Of a stretch of DNA of 64,000 bases, positions 8,153 through 16,362 are shown piece by piece; the stretch's first letter is position 1; each line of letters starts with the position of its first letter. Source of the DNA: Streptomyces sp. Mut1 (lineage in GTDB: Bacteria > Actinomycetota > Actinomycetes > Streptomycetales > Streptomycetaceae); contig NZ_CP120997.1 in the NCBI RefSeq assembly GCF_030719295.1, forward strand, positions 6,086,001 to 6,150,000, read 5' to 3'. The notes under the pieces are model-generated. The model had not been told where the DNA came from. It worked only from the letters and a program-made list of their open reading frames with translations, and made no database searches. The position numbers were made by a program, and so were the translations under genes.

Positions 8153-9502
8153 TCAGTGCGGGCGGGTCTGTGGCCGCGCCGCGTTCCGGTGCGGCCATGC
8201 CGGGGCGGGGGCCTCGGCCGTCCGGGAGGGCACCGGGCCCTGCGGCAACTGCGGTGAGGTGAAACGTACGGGCAGAGTGCCCAGGCCCTTGCTCCAGGGC
8301 GAGTTGACCCACTTCAACTCGCTCTCCGGGACCGACAGTTCCAGGTCGGGCAGGCGGTGCCGGATCGTGTCGACCGCGGTCCGGGTGATCAGCCGGGCCG
8401 GGTCCTGGGCGGGGCAGGTGTGGGGGCCCGCGCCGAATGCCAGATGGGAGCGGTTGCCGACCACGGGGGTGCCGTCGTCCGGCAGCACCTCCGGGTCCGC
8501 GTTGGCCGCCGCCAGGCCCAGGATCAGCATGTCGCCCGCCCGGACGTCCTGGCCGCCGAACGTCATGTCGCGGGTGGCGTAGCGGGCCGGGAAGTTCTGG
8601 GTGGGCGGGAAGCGCCACAGGACCACGTCGAGTGCGTCGTCCACGCTGAGGTGGCCGCCGCTCAGTGAGGAGCGCAGAGCGGGGTCGCAGAGCAGGATGC
8701 GCAGCGTGGTGGCGATCCAGTTCACCGTGGTCTGGTTGCCCGCGACGAACATGACCACCAGGTTGTGCAGCACCTCCTCGTCGGTGAGCCGCGCCGGGTG
8801 GTGCAGCAGCGCCGAGACGATGTCGTCGCCCCTCACCCGCCGCTTCTCCTCGATCAGTCCGTGCAGGATGGCGCCCATCCTGCGGCTCGCGTCCCTTGCC
8901 ACGCTGCTGGCCGACACGAGGCCCGCCACCGCCTCCACCAGCTCCCCGCCGGTCCGGTCGTCCAGCCCGAGCAGCCCGGCGATCACCCGCATCGGCAGCA
9001 GGCGCGCGTACGCGGAGACGAGGTCGGCCTCGCCGTGCGCCGCGAATCCGGCGATCACGGCCTCGGCGGTGGCCCGGACGCTGCGGCGCAGCTCGTGTCC
9101 GTTGATCCCGGCCAGCGCGTCGGAGACGGCGGTGCGCATTCTGCGGTGCTGCTGCCCGTCCGCGAAGAGCAGCGCCGGGCGCCAGCCGACCATCGGCAGG
9201 ATCGGCGAGTCGGCCGGCACCCGGCCTTCACGCAGCAGGCTCCACCGGCGCGGGTCGTGTGAGAAGTCCTGCTCCTCGCGGGTGAGCCGGAGCAGTTCGC
9301 GGTGGCCCAGGACCAGCCAGGCGTCGATGCCGGGGGCGACGGACACCGGCGCCACCGGGCCGTGTGCGCGGCGCAGTTCCTCGTACAGCGCGGGCATCGT
9401 CATGCCGTCGAGGTCGGGCCCGTACAGCGCGGCCGTCGCGACGGAGGCGCCGGTCACGGGGCAGCCGACGGCCGGCCCGGTCGTGGGGTGCGGCGTGCTC
9501 AT
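8153..9502 (-). CDS. Conservon 1 cytochrome P450, CYP157-like, lacking ExxR
   Basis: A 449-residue P450 with I-helix AGNQTT and heme loop LAFGAGPHTCPAQDPARLI. The K-helix reads ALDVVLWRFPPT, so the ExxR positions are Val and Trp. Loss of ExxR is the published hallmark of CYP157 enzymes of conservons, whose helix reads like EQSLW. The ATG overlaps the CvnD stop (ATGA at 9499-9502), so it is coupled to the GTPase gene. The last 45 residues are a Pro/Arg-rich tail. A structural or regulatory role instead of oxidation is possible. Confidence 0.92.
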   Translation of the reverse strand: MSTPHPTTGPAVGCPVTGASVATAALYGPDLDGMTMPALYEELRRAHGPVAPVSVAPGIDAWLVLGHRELLRLTREEQDFSHDPRRWSLLREGRVPADSPILPMVGWRPALLFADGQQHRRMRTAVSDALAGINGHELRRSVRATAEAVIAGFAAHGEADLVSAYARLLPMRVIAGLLGLDDRTGGELVEAVAGLVSASSVARDASRRMGAILHGLIEEKRRVRGDDIVSALLHHPARLTDEEVLHNLVVMFVAGNQTTVNWIATTLRILLCDPALRSSLSGGHLSVDDALDVVLWRFPPTQNFPARYATRDMTFGGQDVRAGDMLILGLAAANADPEVLPDDGTPVVGNRSHLAFGAGPHTCPAQDPARLITRTAVDTIRHRLPDLELSVPESELKWVNSPWSKGLGTLPVRFTSPQLPQGPVPSRTAEAPAPAWPHRNAARPQTRPH

Positions 9503-10131
9503 GAGGACTCCGTGGCGACGTGGATGAGGTGACGGATCAGGGCGATCAGCGCCCGGATCGATGAGGCCCGGTCCCGTGCGTCGCAGGTCACCAGGGGAGT
9601 TTCGGGCAGCAGATCGAGGGCCGTACGGATGTCGTCGGCGTCGTAACGGGGGCCGGACGGGAAGACGTTGACGGCGACCGCGAAGGGCAGGTCCAGATCC
9701 TCCAGATTGCCCAGCGCGTCGAAGGAGGCCGCCAGGTCCCGGGTGTCCACCAGCGCGAGCGCGCCGAGCGCCCCCTTGGCCAGGTCCTGCCAGGCCGGCA
9801 GGAACCGCTGCTGTCCGGGAGTGCCGAACAGATACAGGACCAGGTCGCCGTCGATGGTCAGCCGGCCGAAGTCGAGGGCGACCGTGGTGGTCTTCTTGCC
9901 GCTGTCCACGTCCGGGTCGACCCGGACGCCCGCCTGGGTCATCGACGCCTCGGTGGAGAGCGGTTCGATCTCCGACACCGTACCGATCAGCGTCGTCTTG
10001 CCCACCCCCAGCGGGCCGACGACCAGGATCTTCGCCGCGCCCGACACGCTTGAGTCGAGGTACTTCCCGCCGGCCGCGGCGGGCGGCGGGCCGGCCGGGG
10101 CCAGAGTTTCAGAGGCGACTTTCGAGACCAT
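9499..10131 (-). CDS. cvnD: Conservon 1 small Ras-like GTPase (CvnD)
   Basis: A 210-residue GTPase: P-loop GPLGVGKTTLIGTV (about residues 34-47), switch region with VALDFGRLTIDGDLVLYLFG followed by TPGQQRF (G3-like), and the NVFP and CDARDR segments of the CvnD/MglA-like group. It follows CvnC with a 23-nt overlap and overlaps the P450 behind it by 4 nt. In conservons this protein forms a membrane-associated complex with CvnA-C resembling G-protein signalling; that is family knowledge. Confidence 0.95.
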   Translation of the reverse strand: MVSKVASETLAPAGPPPAAAGGKYLDSSVSGAAKILVVGPLGVGKTTLIGTVSEIEPLSTEASMTQAGVRVDPDVDSGKKTTTVALDFGRLTIDGDLVLYLFGTPGQQRFLPAWQDLAKGALGALALVDTRDLAASFDALGNLEDLDLPFAVAVNVFPSGPRYDADDIRTALDLLPETPLVTCDARDRASSIRALIALIRHLIHVATESS

Positions 10132-10471
10132 GGAGGACCTTTCTGAGCATGGTCACATCGGCGTGTTCGGCCTGCGGGATGGGCGGCCGGGTCACGATCA
10201 GCCCCCATCGGAGGAGATCGGAGAGCAGCACCTGCGCGACCGACGGCGGCTGGCCGAGGTGAGCGGCCACCTCCGCGACGGAGATGAGCCCCTCGCAGTG
10301 CTTGAGGATGGCGAGGTGCTCCGGCTGGAGCGTGGCGGGGAACGCCGCCTCCGCCGTCATCACCAGGGACTCCCAGGACAGCGGCTCGCCGTCGGACTCC
10401 GTGCGGCCGCGGGTGATGACATACGGGCGGATCGCCGAGGCCCTCGGCACCTCAGGCCGCTCCGTCGTCAC
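10109..10471 (-). CDS. cvnC: Conservon 1 DUF742 protein (CvnC)
   Basis: A 120-residue DUF742 protein: IRPYVITRGRTE, then LQPEHLAILKHCEGLISVAE, a winged-helix core with LGQPPSVAQVLLSDLL, and the closing MLRKVLHGLESRL. The GTG at 10471 overlaps the stop of the roadblock gene (GTGA at 10468-10471). It probably acts as an adaptor in the CvnA-D complex. Confidence 0.95.
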   Translation of the reverse strand: MTTERPEVPRASAIRPYVITRGRTESDGEPLSWESLVMTAEAAFPATLQPEHLAILKHCEGLISVAEVAAHLGQPPSVAQVLLSDLLRWGLIVTRPPIPQAEHADVTMLRKVLHGLESRL

Positions 10472-10911
10472 GTTGCGGCGGCCTCGTCCCGGGGCATGCT
10501 GCTCAGGTGTGCGCCGATCTTCGCGACCAGCAACTGCATCTGCTGGGCCACCAGGCCCACGTCGGCGTCCGGATCGGTGGCGACCCCCAGGTGCGCGCCG
10601 ACCCCGGCATGGGTGAACAGCACGAACCCCTGGTCGGTCTCCAGCATCAACTGGCGTGTCCGGGCGTCCCGCCCGAACAGCAGCGCGCTGGTGGACCGCC
10701 CCGTCATGGTCATCGCCGCGCAGGCCGCCGACAGCGATTCCGCCTCGGCGACGCTCAGGCCGGCCACCGGACCCGTGAGGTTCTCGGCGGAGGCGTGCCC
10801 GAGACGCAGTCCGTCCTCGGACACCACCACGGAGTGCCGGACGCCGGGAATCTCGGTGAGTGGGCGGAGCATCCACCCCAAGTCGGGGAGTCGAGCGATG
10901 GTTCCGGTCAC
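10468..10911 (-). CDS. cvnB: Conservon 1 roadblock/LC7 protein (CvnB)
   Basis: A 147-residue roadblock/LC7 protein: LGWMLRPLTEIPGVRHSVVV with SEDGLRLGHAS, then the helix ESLSAACAAMTMTGRS and the GVATDPDADVGLVAQQMQLL C-terminal segment. The GTG at 10911 overlaps the CvnA stop (GTGA at 10908-10911). Roadblock proteins bind and regulate small GTPases, here presumably CvnD. Confidence 0.95.
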   Translation of the reverse strand: MTGTIARLPDLGWMLRPLTEIPGVRHSVVVSEDGLRLGHASAENLTGPVAGLSVAEAESLSAACAAMTMTGRSTSALLFGRDARTRQLMLETDQGFVLFTHAGVGAHLGVATDPDADVGLVAQQMQLLVAKIGAHLSSMPRDEAAAT

Positions 10912-12428
10912 GGTCGGCCTCCGGCGTGCTCGTGCGGGGTACTGGGCAGGGTCTGTCCGCCGTGCGGGGGCGACGCCGGTTCGGTGTCGCCGTTCGCGTC
11001 GACGGCCGCCCGGCCACGCAAGGTTCCGGACACCACGCTGGTGATCGAGGCGCGTGCCGCCTCCGGCGTCCAGGGTTCGGCGGGTTCGGCACCGGGCAGC
11101 GGGCCGGGCGCCGAGTGCCGTGCGGCGCTCGTGGCCCGGGTGGCACCGCGCCGGCTGCGCCGCCGGGGCAGGCCGGCCGTCGTCGGGGCGGGTGCGCCGG
11201 CCGGCTCGGGGGCGTCGTCGCGCACATCTGCCGGGGAGACGACAGGCCCGACGTGTTCGGCCGGTTCGACGGCCGGGCGGCGGTGTGCGGCGGCCCTCGG
11301 CAGCGGCTCGGTCAGCAGCCGGAACGGTACGAACATCACCGCCCGGGTGCCGCCGTACGCCGAGGACGCGCTCAGCTCCACGTTGAAGCCCAGCTCCCGG
11401 CTCCAGCGCCCGACGCACGCCAGGCCGAGCCGCGGCACCGCGCCCAGGCGGGTCAGGTCCAGGTCGTCGCGAAGCTGGCCGAGGGCCTGGTGCAGGACGT
11501 CCGGCGGCATCCCGAGCCCGGCGTCGTCGATCTCGATGACCGCACCGGCGCCCACCTCCCGCACGCTGACGACCACGGGGGAGCTGGACGGTGAGAACAC
11601 CGCGGCGTTCTCCAGCAGTTCGGCGATGGAGTGCATCAGCCCCTCCACCGCCGGGGGCACCGCGTACAGGGTCTGTCCGCCGTGCACCTCGATCCGTCCG
11701 AACTCCACGATCCGGGACTGGGCGCCCCGTACGCAGTCGTAGAGCGAGACCGGCCGGGTCTCGCGACGGGCGGGCCAGATCCCGCACATCACCAGAAGCG
11801 TCTGCGCCTTGCGGGTCATCTGCGAGGCCGCGTGGTCGGCCTTCATCACGTTCGCCATCAGAAGGGGGTCTTCGATGGAGCGCTCGACCTCGTCCAGGAC
11901 CTGCTGCTGCACGGTGGCCATCACATGCATGGTGCGCGCCACGGATTCGAAGGCGGCCTGCACCGAGTCGCGCAGCGCACGCTCGCGGTGCACGGCCGTG
12001 TCCGAACCGAGCGCGACGACGACCGAGTCCAGCGCTCGGGCGAATTCCTCACCGGTCTCCTCCGGCGACGCCAACGGCCCCGGCACACCATCCAGCCGCT
12101 GTCCGGTCCGCAGCCGCTCGGCGATGGCCGGGACGCGTACCGCGGCCAGACGCGCCACCTCGGAGCCCCGGGCGGTGGCGACTTCGGCCTCCCGGGCCCG
12201 GTGCGCGCGTTCGGTGGACAGCCGCCGGGCGAGGAAGAGTACGCAGGCGAGCAACAGGACGACCGCCGCGGCACAGGCTCCCGCCAGCGCCCGGTGCCGC
12301 TCGGCGTCCGCGGTGACGACGACCCACCCCGCACCGGCGGCGGCCGACAGCGTGACAGCCCATCCGGCGACGGCGACGGCGGCGCTCGCACCGGGGCCGC
12401 GTCCTGGCTCTCTCGACGGTCGGCTCAC
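10908..12428 (-). CDS. cvnA: Conservon 1 sensor histidine kinase-like protein (CvnA)
   Basis: About 506 residues: one or two N-terminal membrane segments (AVAVAGWAVTLSAAAGAGWV, then ACAAAVVLLLACVLFLA), a helical linker, and a HATPase domain with N-box SIAELLENAAVFSP, G1-like DDAGLGMPP, and the end YGGTRAVMFVPFRL. A disordered Pro/Arg-rich tail follows. The start is uncertain. I prefer the GTG at 12428 (MSRPSREP); the ATG at 12530 lacks a ribosome binding site, has TTGACC just upstream and a 7-bp hairpin (12504-12522) inside its first codons. Confidence 0.9.
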   Translation of the reverse strand: MSRPSREPGRGPGASAAVAVAGWAVTLSAAAGAGWVVVTADAERHRALAGACAAAVVLLLACVLFLARRLSTERAHRAREAEVATARGSEVARLAAVRVPAIAERLRTGQRLDGVPGPLASPEETGEEFARALDSVVVALGSDTAVHRERALRDSVQAAFESVARTMHVMATVQQQVLDEVERSIEDPLLMANVMKADHAASQMTRKAQTLLVMCGIWPARRETRPVSLYDCVRGAQSRIVEFGRIEVHGGQTLYAVPPAVEGLMHSIAELLENAAVFSPSSSPVVVSVREVGAGAVIEIDDAGLGMPPDVLHQALGQLRDDLDLTRLGAVPRLGLACVGRWSRELGFNVELSASSAYGGTRAVMFVPFRLLTEPLPRAAAHRRPAVEPAEHVGPVVSPADVRDDAPEPAGAPAPTTAGLPRRRSRRGATRATSAARHSAPGPLPGAEPAEPWTPEAARASITSVVSGTLRGRAAVDANGDTEPASPPHGGQTLPSTPHEHAGGRP

Positions 12429-12617
12429 CACAGCGGTCCCGATCTGACGACCCTGTAGATATTGGTGCCAGCCACGAGAAGCGAAACCTTTCACGACACG
12501 TCGAACCCCCGTGCGGGGGGTTGGGAGCATGCAGAGCGTAGGTCAACCGGCCGGAGTTGTCGGGGCACCGATTCGTTTCAGTCACACCAGGCGGCCGGGA
12601 ATGGCGTGTTGACGCCC
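12429..12617. promoter_or_regulatory. Probable conservon 1 promoter/leader region
   Basis: The strand leading into cvnA contains a TTGACC element near 12545 and a hairpin with stem AACCCCC/GGGGGTT at 12504-12522 ahead of the preferred GTG start. No complete gene is evident. Transcription start is not determinable by eye. Confidence 0.35.
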
Positions 12618-12959
12618 ATGCGCCGTCGGTTCCGGTGCGTGAGGACCTGGGGGCCACATGTCCGCCCGCGGACCGGCACCGCCCTGTGGCTGGCCCGTTC
12701 CCTGTGGCCTCTGCAACTGAAGGCGGGGTACTGGGACGAGGTGCTTCCCGCGCTGCGGGACGCGGCCCGGTGCGCCGACGAGAGCCGGGCGGACGAGCGG
12801 ATGGCGGCGGCCCTCCACTTCCAGCCGGCCCACTGCCTGGGGGAGACGGGGCGGTGGGAGCAGGGGAACGCCGAGGCGTTGTTGCCCGCCTCCGCCGCCC
12901 CGCACCGGGCCTACCTCGCCGGTCTGCGGCGTCGCTGCGAGGCGGCCATCGACCGGTAG
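12618..12959 (+). pseudogene. TPR-like protein fragment, probably decayed
   Basis: The frame from the ATG at 12618 encodes about 113 residues. The last 85 (ALWLARSLWPLQLKAGYWDE ... ADERMAAALHFQPAHCLGETG ... YLAGLRRRCEAAIDR) have the paired-helix look of tetratricopeptide repeats, as at the C-terminus of large SARP/STAND or sigma-associated TPR proteins. No ribosome binding site and no N-terminal domain are present, so I read it as a remnant. It ends one base before the convergent glycosyltransferase-like gene. Confidence 0.35.
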
Positions 12960-12960
12960 C

Positions 12961-14664
12961 TCAGCCGGCGGTTTCCACGCGGAACGGATGTACGCCGCCG
13001 GCGCTGTGCATCCGGAGCACGATTCCGCGCTCGGGGACCGCGCCGCCGTACGCGAGCCAGACGTGGAAGGCGCAGGCGTACGCCGCCGGGTCCGCGTCCG
13101 CCCCGGTGCTCGTGTCGGCGGACAGCCGGAACGTGCGTCGGCGCCCCCGAACGCGTACGACACAGGTGTGCGGTCCCGTCAGGTACACGGCCGTCGAGCA
13201 GTGGGGGTGGAGCCGCAGCACCTCGTCGGTCCACGTGTCCGGACCGCCCAGCCGCGGATCGTCCGCCCGCGCCTCTCGCGTGATCACGTCGGCCGTGTCC
13301 AGGTCGCCGGGGTGACGGGTCTCCTCGTGTACGCACAGATGCGCGTCGCCGGCCGCCCCTGCGGGGTGGCCGGCGGACCGCTCGACGGCGATGTCCGTCC
13401 CTTCCACACGGGTCCGTACGTGCAGCGGTGACGTCACCTTCCGCGGACGGTACGCGGGGAGCGGCAGCGGCTCCAGGGATGCGGGGCCCGGCGGCTCGGG
13501 AAGGTCCATCTGCGTGTAGAAGTGCCGCCGCAGCAGTTCGGCCGATCGGCCCGGTTCGGAGGTGACGGACCCGGCGGCGTCCGGGTCCGGGCGATGGGCG
13601 GCGATCTCCCGCTCCACTTGGGGGAGGAGCGGGGCGTGGGGGGGGGCGAGTCGGGGCGCACGGCGGACGAACTCCGCCAGCGGTGCCTCGGGATCGAGTA
13701 CCCCCGTCCCGTCGGCGGCCAGGAGGACGGGCGTGCCCAGGGCGGCGGCGTAGTAGGACACCGCGCCGAAGTCCCCGAGGACGAGGTCGGAGGCGAGCAG
13801 GGCCTGCCGCCACTCGTGGGCGGGATCGATCAGGGTCAGCCCGTCGCGCACGGCCCTGTCCAGCCATGCCCGGATCTGGCCGGGGCCGTGGCCGTACCAG
13901 ATGTTCGGGTGGAGAACGGCCGCCAGGCGGTAGTCATCGGCCGGCAGTTCGGCGGTGAGCCGGGGCAGCAACCCGGGCAGGATGTCCTGCCCGCCACCGG
14001 TGCCGAAGAACCCCTCCGGGTTCCAGGTCGAGTTCAGGACGACGAGTCGCTGCCCGCTGCGGACTCCGAGCGCTCGCCGGAATCTGTCCCGGTACGGGCG
14101 CGCCGCGAGCATGCGGTCGAAGCACGGGTCCCCGGCGAGTACGGCTGAGGGCACCGCGTCCTCGCAGACCCGGGCCAGCCGCTCCAACTGCTCGGGGTGG
14201 GAGAGGACGAGCCCGTCGACAAAGGCCCGCCCGTCGGACAGCAGCCACTCCGGCGACAGCCCGAACGTAGGCGTCCCGGATCCCGGCTTGCCCAGTTTCT
14301 TAGTGTATCCGACCCCGTGTGACAATACTGACAAATTACCCTGAATCAGGTTGAGTTCGCCACCGAGGCTTGCTGAGACCGCCAGGTCCACCGGAGTCGC
14401 GAGGGCCTGCTTCCAGGGCAGTTCCGGAAGCTGCAGATCGCGGAGCAACTCGCGGATGCCGTCCTGGAAAGCCGAGGAGCCCGTCGAAGTGACCAGTACC
14501 TGGACGCGGAAGTCGTCGTGGAACAGCGGAACCAGGTCCAGCAGGCGGCCGGCCGAGGTGACGTTGTGGATCACCAGTAGGACTCGTCGCTGAGCCGTCC
14601 GGCTCGTCCACCGGTCGGACCCCTCCCCGACCGGTACGCGAATCGCCGGGGGTCGTGGCCCCAC
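12961..14664 (-). CDS. Putative GT-B-fold glycosyl- or glycerophospho-transferase-like protein
   Basis: A 567-residue protein. The first 380 residues look like a GT-B scaffold: Rossmann-type RVLLVIHNVTSAGRLLDLVP at the N-terminus, a hinge near DRFRRALGVRSGQRLVVLNS, and the nucleotide-binding-like segment LLASDLVLGDFGAVSYYAAA followed by LGTPVLLA. Similar actinomycete proteins are often labelled glycosyl/CDP-glycerol transferase-like or misannotated as initiation factor 2. The C-terminal 180 residues are of unknown type. No membrane segment. It follows the antitoxin gene on the same strand after 96 bp. Confidence 0.5.
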   Translation of the reverse strand: MGPRPPAIRVPVGEGSDRWTSRTAQRRVLLVIHNVTSAGRLLDLVPLFHDDFRVQVLVTSTGSSAFQDGIRELLRDLQLPELPWKQALATPVDLAVSASLGGELNLIQGNLSVLSHGVGYTKKLGKPGSGTPTFGLSPEWLLSDGRAFVDGLVLSHPEQLERLARVCEDAVPSAVLAGDPCFDRMLAARPYRDRFRRALGVRSGQRLVVLNSTWNPEGFFGTGGGQDILPGLLPRLTAELPADDYRLAAVLHPNIWYGHGPGQIRAWLDRAVRDGLTLIDPAHEWRQALLASDLVLGDFGAVSYYAAALGTPVLLAADGTGVLDPEAPLAEFVRRAPRLAPPHAPLLPQVEREIAAHRPDPDAAGSVTSEPGRSAELLRRHFYTQMDLPEPPGPASLEPLPLPAYRPRKVTSPLHVRTRVEGTDIAVERSAGHPAGAAGDAHLCVHEETRHPGDLDTADVITREARADDPRLGGPDTWTDEVLRLHPHCSTAVYLTGPHTCVVRVRGRRRTFRLSADTSTGADADPAAYACAFHVWLAYGGAVPERGIVLRMHSAGGVHPFRVETAG

Positions 14665-14760
14665 CCGTAACCTCCTGAGCGAGCATGGTGTGTCGTCGCT
14701 CGAACACCCTATCCGCGTCCGGTGCGTGACCGGGGCCGCGTCGTGGGCGTGAGGTCCGGG

Positions 14761-15156
14761 TCAGAGGTCACCGCGCTGGAAGGACCGTGCGGCGGCCATC
14801 GCTTCCTTGAACCTGCCTTCGGCGATGGCCTCGATCGGGGAGTCGTCGTCCAGTTGGGGGTTCATCCCCAGCATCCAGGCACGGGCGATGTGCTGGTTCT
14901 CGCAGTCGGAGATGAAGGCGAAGACCTGGCAGGCGGCCCGCATCCGGTTCTCGGAGTCGATGCGTGGCGTGTTCTGGCTCCGCGCCCAGCGCCCGACCTG
15001 CTTCGGGTCCTCGATCCCGGCGATGAGGGCCGCGACTCTCTGGCTGAACGTGTCCTGGAGAAGCTGAGCCATCTGATCGGGCCGCAGTTCGGTGGTGGTC
15101 CGCAGCGCGCGGCCCTCCGCCTCTGCCGATGTCTCTCGTTGGGTCTGCATCTGCAT
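14761..15156 (-). CDS. MbcA/ParS/Xre-like antitoxin, probable partner of the RES toxin
   Basis: A 131-residue protein with an N-terminal helical/HTH region (LIAGIEDPKQVGRWARSQNT is the recognition-helix-like part) and a C-terminal antitoxin domain (AWMLGMNPQLDDDSPIEAIA, then EGRFKEAMAAARSF). This closely follows the pattern of mycobacterial MbcA and other DUF2384 antitoxins, where the NP..L...SP motif precedes the toxin-blocking helix. The ATG at 15156 has GAGGAG upstream. The cognate RES toxin lies upstream on the same strand but 466 bp away, an unusual distance and order. Confidence 0.8.
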   Translation of the reverse strand: MQMQTQRETSAEAEGRALRTTTELRPDQMAQLLQDTFSQRVAALIAGIEDPKQVGRWARSQNTPRIDSENRMRAACQVFAFISDCENQHIARAWMLGMNPQLDDDSPIEAIAEGRFKEAMAAARSFQRGDL

Positions 15157-15242
15157 GGTCTCCTCGATTCCTCGCCCCGGGTGTGCGCGTGGGCGAAGCA
15201 GTGCTGGCGCTTCGACGCGCCGGGGCCGGATGGCGGTGCGGG

Positions 15243-15401
15243 TCAATACGGACAGGGCCCGTCCGGCTCATGGGTCGGGGCGGCACACCACGTCGGCTGG
15301 GAGGAGGCATTCATGTTCGCGTACGCCAGCTGTGCGGCCGGCGACGGCCGCCAGGGCGGTGCCGGTAACAGCCGTGCTGTGTGCGGTCTGTGCTTCAACA
15401 T
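15243..15401 (-). CDS. Possible 52-residue small protein between toxin and antitoxin
   Basis: An ATG at 15401 is preceded by CGAGGAGCAACC, a strong ribosome binding site at good spacing, and opens a 52-codon frame (MLKHRPHTARLLPAPPWRP ... PDGPCPY). No similarity is recognised; it is Pro/His-rich with three Cys (one WC, two in the PC tail). It lies 86 bp before the antitoxin. It could be a real small protein, a leader peptide for the antitoxin gene, or chance. Confidence 0.4.
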   Translation of the reverse strand: MLKHRPHTARLLPAPPWRPSPAAQLAYANMNASSQPTWCAAPTHEPDGPCPY

Positions 15402-15622
15402 GGTTGCTCCTCGGGTGAGTTACCTGAAGACTACCCGTTTAGGGATTCCTTACTCCATCGCTTTGCCGCTCAAAAACACACCTGAATCCCACCATTGGGT
15501 GAGAGGGGACGGCTCCCATCTGGGTATTCACCCCGGGATGGGTAAGTTGTTCGACCGAGTGGGCCGTTGAGGCAGACGACCTGAATGGGCGACACGTTGT
15601 ACGGCCGGACGACGCAACGGCG
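15402..15622 (-). promoter_or_regulatory. Probable promoter/operator region upstream of the antitoxin
   Basis: This 221-bp gap behind the RES gene is markedly less GC-rich than its surroundings, as promoters in this genome are. It holds three short related segments on the plus strand: TTGGGTGA near 15494, CTGGGTAT near 15520 and ATGGGTAA near 15538. These could be half-sites for the Xre-like antitoxin, which in related systems autoregulates. Confidence 0.35.
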
Positions 15623-16297
15623 TCACCGCACGGTGATCCCGTATTCCTCGGCCACCTCACGCAGTGCGACGTCCTCCTGCCTGATGGGCCTGCGTTCCTG
15701 CTCTTCGAGTTCGGCGTCGCGCAGGATCGCCCAGCAGCGGTATCCGCCGTAACCGGACCGGTAGGTGATGCCCTGCATCAGCTGGTGCCCCGCCTTGTTG
15801 CGCTGGGTGACGGCCCAGGCCGCGATCTGCCGGGCGACTGTGCGGTCCTTGCCCCGGATGTCCTTGTCGGTCAGCACGCCCTCCACGCCGAAGGCCCGTA
15901 AGTCCTCTCCCAGCGCTTCCGTGAGGGCGATACGGGTCCGGTCGTCCTCCAGGTCCAGGAACTGGGCCTGGGGAGACGCGGTCAGCCGGACGAGGATGCG
16001 CAGATCGCGCCAGCTGGAGGGGATGTCTCCCACGGACATGTGGCCGTGACCGGCGGGCGCGTCCCGCATCAGGGACCGCATGAAGGGGGAGACCCGGTAC
16101 AGGGCGAGCGCCTCGGCGTAGCAGCCGGCCGGGCTGGACGCGCAGTACAGCGTCTCGTACGAGAACAGGCTGAAGCGGCCGGCGGAGGAGCCGTCGAACG
16201 TCTCGGGTTCCACCTGGTTGTACTTGATCGGGTCGTGCGCCCAGCCCAGGCGCCAGACCCCCTCGGCGGGTGCGGGAATCAGGTGGGGAACGGTCAT
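15623..16297 (-). CDS. RES-domain toxin (probable NAD+-degrading enzyme)
   Basis: A 224-residue RES protein. The family's conserved residues are visible: Arg16 in VWRLG, GRF at 40-42, Tyr51 in ETLYCASSPAG, Glu62 in GCYAEALALY, and Ser181 in GITYRSGYGG. Characterised RES toxins (such as MbcT) destroy cellular NAD+ and are neutralised by Xre/MbcA-like antitoxins; a matching antitoxin is encoded downstream. The ATG at 16297 has GAGGATCA upstream. It follows the WD40 gene by 65 bp on the same strand and is probably co-transcribed with the caspase-STAND/WD40 pair. Confidence 0.85.
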   Translation of the reverse strand: MTVPHLIPAPAEGVWRLGWAHDPIKYNQVEPETFDGSSAGRFSLFSYETLYCASSPAGCYAEALALYRVSPFMRSLMRDAPAGHGHMSVGDIPSSWRDLRILVRLTASPQAQFLDLEDDRTRIALTEALGEDLRAFGVEGVLTDKDIRGKDRTVARQIAAWAVTQRNKAGHQLMQGITYRSGYGGYRCWAILRDAELEEQERRPIRQEDVALREVAEEYGITVR

Positions 16298-16362
16298 TGA
16301 TCCTCGTCCGTGGTCGGTCGGTCGGGCCCGTACAGGCCGGTCGAGTGGAAGCGCACAGCGGG

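Noticed and set aside
12961..14664. Translation initiation factor IF-2
   Set aside because: Similar proteins carry this label, but there is no GTPase P-loop or G-domain; the fold cues are GT-B-like.
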